From Roridomyces roridus (Eukaryota; Basidiomycota; Agaricomycetes; Agaricales; Mycenaceae): a stretch of 64,000 bases of DNA. The stretch covers positions 17,858 through 81,857 of the forward strand of contig JARKIF010000140.1 in the NCBI GenBank assembly GCA_029378245.1. Reading direction: 5' to 3'. Below, one piece after another: positions 34,608 to 46,048 of the stretch. Both the position numbers and the translations under genes were made by a program. Position 1 is the first letter of the stretch. Every line of letters begins with the position of its first letter. The notes below the pieces were generated by a model. It saw only the letters and a program-made list of their open reading frames with translations, was not told the origin of the DNA and searched no databases.

Positions 34608-37600
34608 GGGCTTACAGAAACTGCCGCACTGCCGCACTTTTGCCGCAGCAGCTACCGCACTGAACCGCGTGGTGCCGCAGTGATGTCACACTACCGCAGT
34701 GTCACTACCAAACTTAAAATGAGATTAACGGCTGAATTTGTAGCCTACTACCTGAGGACTCTTTCACTGGTGTCCGTTTTTGAAAAAGGCAAGTGGGTTG
34801 CGAGTTAAACCAATTTTAATGAACATCGGCTAAAGTGGGTACTAGTAAGTCGAGCCTGTTTCGAACGATGAAGGGCCACCAAAATGCGTGCAAATGGTTT
34901 GTGGGGAAGCTACCGGATGCCTTCTGACTACCAATGCCTCCGAGAGTAGTCAGCAGCTCGGAACTGATTTCAATTTGTGCATTCGCGTTGCGTGACCTTG
35001 TTTGGTGCGCGCTCCTTGTCTTGAACCACCACCATCGCCGAGATAGTTCTGGTCCCGGCGGACCACGCTCACAAATCTTCGGTCTTCCATCGGCCTCTGT
35101 GATTCATCCTGATCCAGTTCAAAGTTCAGAATATTGGCCTGGAGAGTCTAGAGCTGCGGTTGAAGATGGCCTGGTGAGTTCATTCCGCTCATTTGCCACC
35201 CTCCTGTGGCTCAGATATTGGGTCACGCTCCAGTACTTGTCGATCAGGCAAAAGGCAAAGCCGATTCGCCGTGCAACATTGAATGCGCAAGGAGATAAAC
35301 TTGAAATTGACTGGGTCGGTGACACCAAGTCATACAGGCCTTTTGCTCGAAAGCAGGTGCCGCGACACTGCCGCAACTGATGCTCCGAGCGTACGATTTG
35401 TCTAAACCATCGCAAAATTGACTATCTGGGTGCCCCGAGGGAGTTACGCCCTCCGAACAGCTGCCACTTTGTTCGACACATTTACTTAAAAATTGATTTA
35501 TCTCCTGTTTGAACTTTCGCACTCGGAAACGGTGATGAGCATGGAATTTGACTGCCCTTGAAAACACGCTTTTTGCACCATTTCAGATGTGGTTTCCATA
35601 CTATATGATCTCAATATGAGAGCTGATGTCGAGCCCAGAGACAGTCAGTACGGTGGATACTTTAGAGTACTGTACAGGTTGAAGGGTATTTACCTGGATA
35701 CGACTGATGGACTCACTCCGAAACACGTAGGAGGTGTGGATACCTGCCTTACCAATGGGATACACCAATTAAACAGTTCTTAACCGTTGTACGATTGTCA
35801 GCAGTTCGAACCTTGGTGCAAGTGCAATTCGGAGGTTCGGGAGTTCACGGAATGATGGACAAGTCGGCCGAATGACCTGAAACATGAGCAGACCGCCGAG
35901 ACGGGTCCGATGGAAGTGACGTAGTAGCTGGAACAAGTGGATTCCGGCTCGGATACGGACTTTTAGTCAAGTATCTGCTGGTATCTGAGACCAAGAGTGG
36001 GAGATATGGGTATCGTTCGAGACCTACAACACGTGGGAGTACGTTTTGAGGCCATACTCTGGAGGGGAAGAAGGGATACAAGATATCCAAACTGTCGGAG
36101 TCATGGATCAGCGATGGAATCACGAGATAACATGCTGAATCATGGCTTGGCGCTCTGGCTGACTGAGCACCAGTGCCAGATCAACCAATCAGGTCGTTTC
36201 TATTCAGGATACGTGGGAGATTCATCATTATTGCGCCATTCATTTGTACTATCATATGATTCCCGGACATGTATAAAGTAGATAGAGTGTTACCCAAGAG
36301 GGCAGCGGATACTTCCCCCACTAGCAAGCTACCAGCTGCGACTAAGGGATTTGTCCGAGGCTTTCGAAGGTGCATTGCGTAGCTTAGCAATCGCCCTTGA
36401 AAATCTAAATTGTTGTTTTGTTGGCTCCCGTTGTGTGAATTGAGTTTGAAGCATAGTTTGGTTCGAGTGCAAGTTGGATTGTGACTAGGGTTTCAGCTCA
36501 GTGGCAGCTTTGGAAGGCTTGCTACGGCTTGGTACGGTTTGTGTGTCAGTTAGGGTCTGGTTGTGTGTTCAGTGTCAGGAATTGGTTCAGGAATTGTTGG
36601 AATTTGTGAAATCCGTGTTGTATCGGTCGCTGTCGTCTTCAGATACCAGTGTAAAAGGGATCGAGAGACCCAAATACCTGCTTTATTGCAAAAACCCGGC
36701 TTTAGCCAAACTCAATCTATCTTTTGTGTTAGCTGTGAAGCTTTAAAATCTACAAAACGCTTTAGAATCGCCATCCTTGGTTCATATCAAGGATTTTGAT
36801 TCGCAATACAAAACTCGACCAATCATATCGAGACAATATCACAGTATTCCCTACAACCTTTCATAAGGCCCTGTACTAGGGACTTATACTCGCCTTCGCC
36901 TGCTGTCAATATAGTTGTCACTCGCCCCGGAGCTTCGTGATTGGGTTGTTTAGATATAGATTCGTCTGTATCGAGACTCATCTAGTCTTGTTGTTTCGAG
37001 TTGGTTGATTTCTATAGTAGGTTTTGAGCACATACATCAACGGTCAACGGAAGCTTGGATGAGAACAAACCATCCATCCAAGGGTGTCCATGTCTCGAGA
37101 GGAAAAAATTTAGAGCAAAGTGCGGTAGTTTACAACTACTGCTGAATTGTCACACTGCCGCACTGTCACGACGCTTAGGTGCCGCACTGCGGTGCGGCAG
37201 TTACCGCTTTACCGCAGCTTCCAAAAATTTGCCGCGACTTTTTCGTTCAGCTGCCGCACTGTAAGTGGTACTTTGCCGCAGTTGACCGCAAGGTGCCGCA
37301 CTGGACCGATTTAAGTATGTAAGTATACTTGAAAATTTGGATGATCTCTGTTCGATTTGGGGTTCTGTGGGACTCCAGATACAATACTTTTACCTTGATA
37401 GGTGACTCATGCAGAGGACAGGCTCCAACTCCTAAATCCAAGTTCAAAATCAGATGAAACAGGCTCAATTACAGGTTCTTCGCGACTCCAGATACAATGG
37501 CTTAACGTACGACAGCTCAACATGCTTAGGGAAGTCTTCGACCATATACAACAGCTTGCTGTGAATTTACCTACCGCAGCTGCATGCCGCACCACTACCT

Positions 37601-37642
37601 CAACTACCGCTGCGGCAGCAGTGCGGTAGTTTCTGTAGGCCC
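34608..37642. mobile_element. Mutator-like DNA element, non-autonomous
   Basis: Ends read GGGCTTACAGAAACTGCCGC and, inverted, GGGCCTACAGAAACTACCGC, alike at all but two of about 24 positions. The flanks are a perfect 9-bp repeat TTCATGATG (34599-34607 and 37643-37651), the size typical of Mutator-like transposition. Subterminal zones at 34614-34700, 37110-37310 and 37560-37630 are full of CCGCACT/AGTGCGG words. The 3.0-kb body has no frame above 150 codons and no transposase or zinc-finger motif. Stray frames such as 34934-35380 were not recognised and may be captured or random sequence. Confidence 0.8.
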
Positions 37643-37644
37643 TT

Positions 37645-38644
37645 CATGATGCTGATGGGTGGAACTCGGGAAGTTTGAAGTAGGATTTAGGGCGGCGTAG
37701 CCATAGACTTTTATCTGTTGGAATCTATTGAGTTCTCTCCATGGGGGTCCTCACACTTCGTAATAGCTCGGGCTCCTGAATTCTGGTCCATTATTCCAAG
37801 GGTCGCCCACGGTGAAACAACCCGAGCGACCCGGAAGTATCAAAATGAGCGCACTCCGCTGTCAGTGACCCGTGTCCCGCTGGACATGAAATTTCAACTG
37901 TTCTTTTTCCTTGGCGTATTGAAACTTTCACGAAGGAGTCATCAGAAGGACAAAACCTTGTGTGCCAGAACTCCTGGTGCGTACCGCTAATTCCCGCGAC
38001 TCATTACGGGCGACACCCGGTTGCCAAAGCCTTACGGTCAAGTCTGGGCACCCACACAATACGGGCCCCCGGTTTGAAGCAATAATTGGAATTCGGGAGG
38101 CCGTCTGTCGTAACCCTAACCCTATATGAACCTGAGTCGCCTAGTTGAGACCTGTAGATACAAACTTACCGACTATGCAGTTCCACCTCCTCATTTCAGC
38201 AGTCAGCGCACTTATCCTTGCCGTGAGTGCGAATCACTGTTGGCCGGTCCTGACTGACGGAGACGAGAAGAGTGTGGCCCACGCAGCCTCTCCGGTCGTT
38301 GCTCGCGAGCCTTCGGTACGTCGAATGAACAAACTCTTCGCCCTGACTCACAGGGGAGACTCGCCCAGCCCAGCCTAGTTTGTGACATCGAATGTCCGGT
38401 CGATTGTGTGTTCGTTCCGCCGTGCAAGTGCCAGTGCTCCTGAAGGGTTGCTGGATAAAGACGTGATTGTGAGCTGTCCCAGCTACTTCGCAGAGCGTTG
38501 GGAAACTTACGTGGCCGCGGAGATCACATTGGACTTCTCTTGAACCTCCCAAAAAGAATTAAAAACCCCGTCCGAATGAATTTAGAAAATACAAGGAGTG
38601 CTGAAGTATACAAAATGACTACGGTACCCCGTTTGAATAGAATT
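37645..38644. repeat. Tandem duplication, unit 2
   Basis: Matches 33551-34595 over its length with scattered substitutions and small indels. It begins with the remnant of gene B's start region and contains gene D. The TTCATGATG target of the Mutator-like element lies exactly at its left border. Confidence 0.75.
38175..38443 (+). CDS. Secreted six-cysteine peptide, family member D
   Basis: Exons 38175-38222, 38271-38315 and from 38369 (or 38354) to 38443. Leader MQFHLLISAVSALILA plus SVAHA, pro-part ASPVVAREPS, then PSLVCDIECPVDCVFVPPCK and CQCS. Two in-frame acceptors 15 bases apart (38353 after CTGACTCACAG, and 38368) would give 60 or 55 residues; member C supports the second. The unspliced frame reads on to 77 codons and loses all but one cysteine, so splicing decides the product. 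TATATGAA near 38124 is a TATA candidate, 50 bases from the start. Function unknown; secretion and three disulphides are inferred. Confidence 0.75.
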
Positions 38645-38807
38645 GTCTCTCTCCTAACGTGATCATGTCGCTCTCATATAGGCATACGGATGCTCGACGG
38701 GATTGGCAAACCGCGGAACCCCTACCGTTTCGGCATCCGAACTGACAGACCGCAGTTCATGGCGGACGCCAAGGTCAGATTCCTGTTTCGAATTCAACTC
38801 AAATCAA
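38444..38807. other. Convergent 3' spacer
   Basis: The left 200 bases belong to duplication unit 2. The remainder lies between the ends of peptide gene D and the reverse-strand DUF6534 gene; nothing else seen. Confidence 0.45.
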
Positions 38808-40674
38808 TCATCTGGTCCAACATCGGGATGGGAGAGGACACACCTTTGAAATAGACGTCATAGGCTCGCTGGTGGGGTACCCCGCATTCCACGGGAACGG
38901 GTACTCGGGGCGTGGGGCGTTCGAGAGATAAAACCGATTCGACACGTTGCTCGTCATGTGGTTAGGGTTGTTGTTGGTTTCTGATCCGCGCGTCGTGGGA
39001 CCCTGCTCACGGTCCGTTCCCTTGCCGCGGATGATTTTTCGGGTGTTGAGCGTGCAGAGGAAGGAGATTGGATACACTGAGTATGAGTACCAGTAAGTTA
39101 GTGAAGCAGTGGGAGCTCGGACACCCACGCTTGCTCAAGATGAAGTAAAATGCAATGAATTGGAATGTGTCCGGGCTGCGGTCGTACTGTGGGTGCGTGT
39201 GTGAATTCGGGCAATTATAAGTGGGCGCGAAGCCCAGGTGGACTTACAAAAATGAGCGTAAGAAGACTGATCGTCGCCGTGAACTATATTGGCCAATGAG
39301 GTCACTGGAATTCAGCCCTGTGTGAAAGACGAACCGCTCCCTAATTCAATGAGATCAAGCATCAGACGTCCAGGAAATCGAAACCACTTACGGTGTTGAT
39401 AGCATAAATCGTGAGTGTGTTGACCAGATTGTCTGCTCTGCGCAAGTCCCAAGCTCAATGGTTCATTCGCACCGAGAGTCCATCGGATTTACCTTTGGTT
39501 ACTCCCAGTTCTGAAACGGCGCAGGAAGAAACATAGTGCTGCGGCAGTGAACACGTCCGCGACGACTCCCGTGCCGAGAGAGAACGAGGCGAGTAGCTGA
39601 GGATTGTCTTCAGCTCGTATCATGTATCAAGAGCGGGGCGGTAGGCGACTCACCTTTAGGCGCGGAAGGTTACTGATGAATGGATTTTCGAAGCTGGCGG
39701 AGAGGTCTGTGAGTGATTCCACCGGCGCCGGCGGGAGAGACTTGCCATCTGAGCGTGAATACTGTCCAAGGATAGATGTAAGCCGGTGATGAAGAACGAA
39801 CGTGACTGAATACGTATGTACCGATGGCAATACCCAGCTCTCCCAGCGCGAGTACAATCTGCAGCCGCAGCTGAGCCAGGGTTCTCAAAGTAGCACAGAT
39901 CCGGACACGCACCACAGCACCCGTAACAAAGTAGTTTCGTTGGCTGACTATGATACAGTCAATTGGTGGGTTTCAAGGCTCCCCGAAGGGACTCACATCG
40001 CCAGACGCGCATGGCGAAGCATCTGAAAAGGAGGGATATTCAGAGGGTGATACCGCTCGGGGCAAGATACAACGCACAGCCGGACAATGGTCCCGATGAC
40101 TGCCTGTGGAGCCGGTAAACAGTATTTTTGAAACCACGCAAGCGGGCCAGTACACACCCCGACAGTGAGCTGCGCCTGCAAACGGGTACAGATGAGAGAC
40201 GAGATAGATCCCACAGGCGGGCGGGGGGGGACGCACAATCAAAGTCCAAATCACCGGTTCAGTGACCAGAACAAACGGGTCGGCGAAATTTCTACCGCAG
40301 GTTCACGGTAGGTCGGTCAGCAATCAAAGGACAAGGCGTTTTGGACGCACTCGATCGTGTAAAAGTACACAGAATGTCCTATGAGCGCTTGATCCAGGCA
40401 ATTCAATACCCTGTGCGCGAGATGTCAGCTGACTGGGAACCACGCGAGATCACGCGCACGCACCAGACAGTGGCGACCTAATTATGAGCCGTCCCAGGTA
40501 AGAGCCTGTGGCGGGCAAGAACACCAAACCCACCAAAAACTTGTACACCAGCCTATCTTCCGGATAACGCTGGAGATAGGTGATGACCTGCGTAGTGTTC
40601 ACCCCAAACACTACGCTCGAGAACGCGAAGCTGATGAAAATCGCCCCCAGGGTATTGGATATGGTGGGGGACAT
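38808..40674 (-). CDS. DUF6534-type multi-pass membrane protein
   Basis: Spliced, starting MSPTISNTLGAIFISFAFSS (ATG 40674). Removing two introns gives VYKFLVVATVWVLNCLDQAL then IGHSVYFYTIE, the family's helix 2 and the loop before helix 3; QLTVGVCTGPL lies in a later exon. The C-terminal exon reads SVYPISFLCTLNTRKIIRGK followed by a polar tail, equal to the family's 'N..L.TLNSR' end. DUF6534 proteins are seven-helix membrane proteins expanded in Agaricomycetes, of unknown role, sometimes likened to receptors. About seven introns; inner exon borders and the exact C-terminus (stop at 38808, or a further splice after ISKV) are uncertain. Confidence 0.7.
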
Positions 40675-41231
40675 TATCAGGTCGTGCTTGGGTGGGGAGA
40701 CGCAGCGCTGCTGGGCTGGGAGAAAACACGGAGGAGGGATGGGCTCCGGAGTATTTAAAAGTGCTCGTAGACGGTAATGGTGGCGTGGGATGCAAGAAGT
40801 ACACATCCGCGATGCCACGGGTTTCAAATTGGCTTGACCGAGCGGATCTGGACTTTGTTCGTGGTCGGAGGCCATGGTGCTGCGGAGCCGTTGGAAGTGC
40901 AGGGTGTCCTTTCCCCAAGAGGGAGCACAACGCAGTCGTGGTCGTGCCGCGCAGGAACACGGAGTGGAGAACATTCCTCTCGGCGCACCGTCGTGTGAGA
41001 GAAGTGGGGATCATGTGGCCCACTCTAGTATTCGCCAAATCGGGTCAAGCTTCGTGCGCAATGGGGCGAACCCAGGTTTGAATCACTTCACAATATCGGA
41101 GACTTGCGGGATGGATGGGAGGCACACGGGAGAGTTTGAAGGCGTCGCTGCTTCAACGACGCATGCACGGGGCGAGGTGAGGGATGCGAAATCAAGTACC
41201 CGAATGTCAATTGCAAGGCGGAACGGAGAGA

Positions 41232-41960
41232 TTAGGAATTGATCGTCGATAGGGTAAAGCAGAGCATTGAATCAACGAAGTCGGTCGAAGGTCGGGAGTT
41301 GGCGGCCGAGTCAATAGATGGCCTGCGAGAAGTGCCGCTTGCAATCTGTGCTTGTTGAGGGAGGCCACTTCGTACACTGCGAGATGGTTCACGCAGTATT
41401 GAAGTGGCCTCGGAGCTCAACACCAGGAAGCGGACCAGCAACCTCGAGAGCGAGAACCTCATCTTGGCAATGCAGGCGGCCAGATCGGTATCCCATTCTA
41501 TCCCATTTGCACCAGCTTGCCGTAAAACGCGGGGGAGACATCTGATGCAGCTACCCCAGGATTTGACCGGTTCCATCACGAGGGCAAGGTTTGCTGGCAC
41601 GGGATGGCTACCATCAAGTGCGCAGTTGGCTACAGCGAGAGAAGTTCCAGAAGCAGGGGCCCGAAACTGCCTGCGTCCACACCAATCGGGTGGTGGATAA
41701 CACATGAGCGTCGGAGGCACGAGGACGGAAAGTTGGGCTTGGGGTTGAAGAGTGTCAAGAACCCGGAAGGCAGTCCAAAGTCGGAGCCAGGGACTCCACG
41801 TGTTGGGCGAAGGCCAGGGTTTCGTATGCCGGCGGAATATCACAAGCTCGTCGGGACTCGGAAACAGCCGCCCGTTGAAAGCGTCATCCAGCGGGAGTAG
41901 TACCGAAGGCAAAAAATTGAAGTAGAGGGGAGATGAAGAGGCCGCGAGGTCAGCCCACAC
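41232..41960 (-). CDS. Hypothetical protein, weak call
   Basis: A 242-codon uninterrupted frame in otherwise empty DNA. Residues such as LPSVLLPLDDAFNGRLFPSP and WLRLWTAFRVLDTL look protein-like, with a Ser/Arg-rich C-terminus, but no family is recognised. A second frame at 42145-41840 on the same strand may be an upstream exon. It could be a chance frame in GC-rich sequence or an unresolved F-box-like gene; I cannot tell. It diverges from the deaminase gene at 42465. Confidence 0.28.
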   Translation of the reverse strand: MWADLAASSSPLYFNFLPSVLLPLDDAFNGRLFPSPDELVIFRRHTKPWPSPNTWSPWLRLWTAFRVLDTLQPQAQLSVLVPPTLMCYPPPDWCGRRQFRAPASGTSLAVANCALDGSHPVPANLALVMEPVKSWGSCIRCLPRVLRQAGANGIEWDTDLAACIAKMRFSLSRLLVRFLVLSSEATSILREPSRSVRSGLPQQAQIASGTSRRPSIDSAANSRPSTDFVDSMLCFTLSTINS

Positions 41961-42464
41961 TGAGAGGCCAAAGAAAAGTTTCGCGACGGGTGTGCCAAGC
42001 AGATTTCAGCAAAAGAGAGTCGGTCGGTCGTCTTGGCGGTGAGAGCTGAGTGCAGGAAGATGCAAGTCCGTTTCAAGCTCCAGTGTCGAGGACACCGAGC
42101 AGTGTTGCGCCATCGTGCACGAATCGCGAGGAGAGTGGATGTCAAGAGATGATGGCTGACTCAGCAGCGATTCGATCCGAGTAAAAACGCGCGGCGAGCT
42201 GGGGGAGATCCGAGTCAGGGTGGATCAATCCGTGATCTCACAGAGTGCGGATCATCTGATCGTGCGCTCCTTGCTTCCCACCGTCATAGTTCCTACCCAG
42301 GACCTCAGGATCTCGCGCTCGGTGTACTTTCAGATTCTGTGAGAGAACGGAACTGAGACCTGCCGATGGACCATGCGCAGCCGTGATGCCATGAGGCAAG
42401 CGCGCTACCGAATTTCATCGATGACTCATCAGCGTCCCGACTCTTGATCTTCACCCCCATCCAC

Positions 42465-43696
42465 ATGGCCAACGAAATCGCAGGCCCCGCTTCCAAGGCT
42501 CTAGCTTCCCTCACACAGGCCCAAATCTCCTTCCTCCAGTCTCTCCCAAAAGCCGAATTGCACGCCCATCTCAACGGATGCATCCCAATCTCGGAACTGC
42601 AAAAAATGGCGCGAGAATACTCGGGCACCAGCCTGTCCTCCGGGTCTGTCCTCGAAGGCATCGCCAAACTGCAAGCTGGCGTAGTCCTCGACCAACTATC
42701 CGACTTCTTTGGATTGTTCTCCGCCATCTACGCGCTCACCTCGAATCCCGACAGTCTGCGGCGTGCGACCCGTGCGGTTCTGACCCAGTTCTTAGATGGA
42801 GAAAATCCGCAGTGCGAGTATCTCGAGCTGCGGAGTACTCCACGGGAGACGCCGGAGATGAGTAGGATGGAGTACGTGTGCGCGGTGCTCGACGAGGTGG
42901 AGCGGTATCCCAAGTCGAGGGCGGCGCTAATCGTCAGCCTCGATCGACGGATGACCGATGAGGTCGTCTCAGAATGCATCAATATTGCGCTGGATTTGAA
43001 GGAAGCGGGGAGGAGAGTCGTCGGTGTTGATCTTTGTGGGGACCCGCAGGTAAGGCCGCCTGTCCCAGACTTGGCGTCCGTTGTTAATCTTCAGGCTGGG
43101 GACATGGATACCCTTTCAGAACATTTCGCTGCAGCCAAACGCGGAGGATTGGGCGTCACCCTTCACATCGCCGAGGTAAGAGCGTCGTACCCTTTTTTGA
43201 AGTGTACTTATGGTCAACTCCAGACGCTCGAGAACCCCGCTCAAGAGACTTTGAAACTGCTCTCATACGCTCCCGATCGCCTGGGCCATGCCACATTCCT
43301 CAACGAAGACGCTAAAACTGTCGTTCGCGAAGCCGGAACTCCAATTGAAGTGTGTCTGTCTTCGAATTTACTGTCTGTCATTTTTTCGTCCTCCGTCCTC
43401 CAGCGCTCACTGCGCACAGCTGTAAAACCGTTTCCTCTATCGAAGGACACCATATCCGATATTATCTCCGGCACGACCACCCCATTGCAATTTGCGTGAG
43501 TCGTTCTACCTTGGCCTTTTGATGTCAAACTCATTGGTTCTAGACCGACGACACGCTCCCGTTCCGGAACTCTCTTCTCGGAGAGTACGCTCTCCTTCTA
43601 GCATCTCCTCCCCTCGGACTCGGGCTCAGCGAGAATGAGGTTCGACGCATCGCGGCCATGGGGATGAATGCGAGATTTGGGGTGGCTACTCTGTAA
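42465..43696 (+). CDS. Adenosine deaminase-like (N6-methyl-AMP deaminase type)
   Basis: Start ATG 42465 in CCACATGGCC. Introns at 43050-43094, 43176-43223, 43373-43419 and 43496-43543 all have clean borders. Zinc and active-site motifs are in order: LPKAELHAHLNG near residues 26-37 (His-x-His), GVDLCGDPQ, GVTLHIAE (His and catalytic Glu), PDRLGHATFL, EVCLSSNLLCKTVSSIEGHH, and PIAICTDDTLPF (Asp pair). The HAHLNG form and CLSSN...TDD fit the ADAL branch, which removes the amino group from N6-methyl-AMP and related nucleotides, more than classical adenosine deaminase. No signal peptide, so cytosolic. The C-terminus LSENEVRRIAAMGMNARFGV is complete. About 348 residues, normal for the family. Confidence 0.85.
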
Positions 43697-44401
43697 AGCA
43701 TCCAAGTTTCAAGACTTGAATAGATCTGTTTCTCCTTACCTGGTTAACACTGTTTCAAGGCGTGTTGCGCGTTTCTTGTGGTACCCTGTGGGTCCGGTGC
43801 GTAAATCCCGCACCCTCGGCATTGTCGCGCACTGTGGGATTCCAGTCTCACCAACGGTTCCTGGCTAGATCTCCGTCGGCGTGAGCCGTGAGTTGCCATA
43901 ACAAAAGCGCCTGTGTGATTAATAGCTCGTTCTACAGCGGCGATCAAGACGTGAAGGGTCTAGCTGGCAGCTAGCTCCGATGGCAGGAAGATCGCAGCCA
44001 GAAGATTAAACCTCTCAACCACTGTATCCAGGTTCCTGACTTGCTTGGCGGTGAACACGAATATCTGTTGCATTGCTTCCGAGACTTGGACGCGCGGAGA
44101 GGTGGCTAAGCGCAGGGTTCTGACCGTGTGCCGTACAGCGGCATACGGCACCTAGTATTGGCACGCCATACGCCGCCTTTTAATATTCCCATTCCCACTG
44201 CCGTCGTCCTACAGACGCACCCTGCTACTCTAAAAACAGTACGGAGTGCGACTCGCCCGCCCTTGCTCCGCATCCGTTTCTGGCAGGCCCCGACGACTCG
44301 GACAAGTGTGGAATTGTGCCACATGTACGTGAGTGCCACTCAGTCTTCAAGACGGAGACCACCTGCCAAGCTGTTCTCTTCCCCACCCCTAACTCACCCA
44401 C
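43697..44401. other. Intergenic, no supported gene
   Basis: Unassigned. The right part (from about 44160) is likely the promoter and leader of the DUF6534 gene that follows. Confidence 0.4.
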
Positions 44402-45861
44402 ATGGCCGATTCAATCCCGGCCAATGTTGGAGAACGGTGAGTGCTGCTATGTTTTGCTGGCCGACGGGCGTAGGCTGATTCGAGATACCAGGACGAGTCC
44501 TCAGGTACGTACCCCCAATAACCCTGTGTCCCGGTCAGCACTTAATCCTAATCTGCGGCACCAAGCTCTTTGGGATGTTCTTCAACTACGGCTTGATGGG
44601 CGCTCTCATCGTACAAGTCTGTACGTGGCTTCACCGTGCCTACTACCAGCTCAGCGCTCATCATCCACAGACCAGTACTACTGCGCCTTCCCGAGGGACT
44701 CCAAGATCACCAAGATCGCCGTGTACACCTTATTCGTGCTTGAGCTGGCGCAGACTGGCATGATGAGCCATTACGCGTGCGTCCCCGTTCCTTTCTCGCG
44801 GTCAACGTCTCACGGCTCTCCAGCTACAAGATCTTTGGTGCTGGGTATGGCGATATGAGCGTACTCAACGACCCGTCCTTGGCGTGGTTTCCGGCCGACA
44901 TCTTGCCCAGCGTCACGGTTGCAATCGCACAGACCTTTTACGCCCAGCGTATATACCGTTTTCTCGGCTCCAAGGTCGCGGGAGGGATTGTCAGTGTGGT
45001 GCGTTGTCTCGCGTTTCAGCTACTCCGAGTTCTATAATCGGTTTGCAGTTGGCGCTGATACAATGCGCGGCGGGTATGGCTCAGGGTGTGTTCCTCAAAT
45101 TAGAGGGCCATCAACACGACCTTTCATGGAGACCGCCGCCCACTATCGTCGGTCCTTCCCTCGTCCGTTGGATCCGTTCCTAACTCTTCTGGCAGCTCTG
45201 GCTGACTGTCGCCGGCATTTCCAATCTCGCAATAGCAGCATTCATGACAGTCCATTATGTGAGTCCTTCCTTGTATCGTAATCCGTACCCCAGTCATAAC
45301 CATCGCAGCTCCGACAAGGGAGAAGGAAAGATGCAGCTCCCACGTTTCGCATGAATATTTTTGTCCGTTATACCATCGAGACCGGCGCAATCACGGGTAC
45401 GTATCCCTTTGGTGCCGCCAAGTTCCCAGACCTGATATATGGATCAACCAGCATTGCTCACTCTTTGTCAAATTTTCATCCAATGCGGATTCCCGAGACA
45501 AGCATTTTTCAAAACGGGTGTTTGGACTCTTGGAAAGCTGCACTCCAATACCCTGCTGGTGCGCCTCACTGTTTCCCGTACTCTGCCTTCTGTGCTAACT
45601 GGCGAGATGCAGGCACTCTTGAATTCCCGCGCTATGACTGTCGGGGGACGTGACTACCAAGTTGCTCCGCCCCCCGAGGGAACCGTAGCCCAGTTGGATT
45701 TTCCTCACAACAGCGACAGCTGGCTGACGACGACGCGGGATACTACTCCCGCTCAGACGCAACTGGCCGCAGGGGAACTTGACGACCAGGTGAACAACAA
45801 GCCGCCGAGTGTTGAAAATCCTCCTGTGATTCAACCACAATCGGAAATTTCTGTTGTGTAG
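44402..45861 (+). CDS. DUF6534-type multi-pass membrane protein
   Basis: Starts MADSIPANVGE (ATG 44402), a common opening for the family. Exons joined across short introns give LFGMFFNYGLMGALIVQV, YYCAFPRDSKITKIAVYTLF, VLELAQTGMMSHYA, FKIFGAGYGDMSVLNDPSLA, WFPADILPSVTVAIAQTFYA, QRIYRFLGSKVAGGI, LWLTVAGISNLAIAAFMTV, then RMNIFVRYTIETGAIT and KLHSNTLLALLNSRAMTVGG. That is the canonical helix order with the ETG helix and the LLNSR end. A long polar tail (Gln/Pro/Thr) closes it at 45861. Seven helices are expected in a cellular membrane. Role unknown; a second member lies at 38808-40674. Confidence 0.8.
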
Positions 45862-46048
45862 ACGTAGTTTGCTGGATATATGTATATAACCGATACTTGG
45901 CTCTAGTATAATGAACACTCTTTTACAATGTACATAATGTATAAATAATGTCAATTGAATCGACATGTGGAAGGATGCATGCGTGAATTAGCTCTATGTA
46001 CCAGTTTCGAACCGTATATATACAAACCAACGACGGAACCAACGAGCG

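Noticed and set aside
42305..42727. Minus-strand frame opposite the deaminase
   Set aside because: Shadow of the deaminase exon; the plus strand carries the zinc-binding HAHLNG motif and clean introns.
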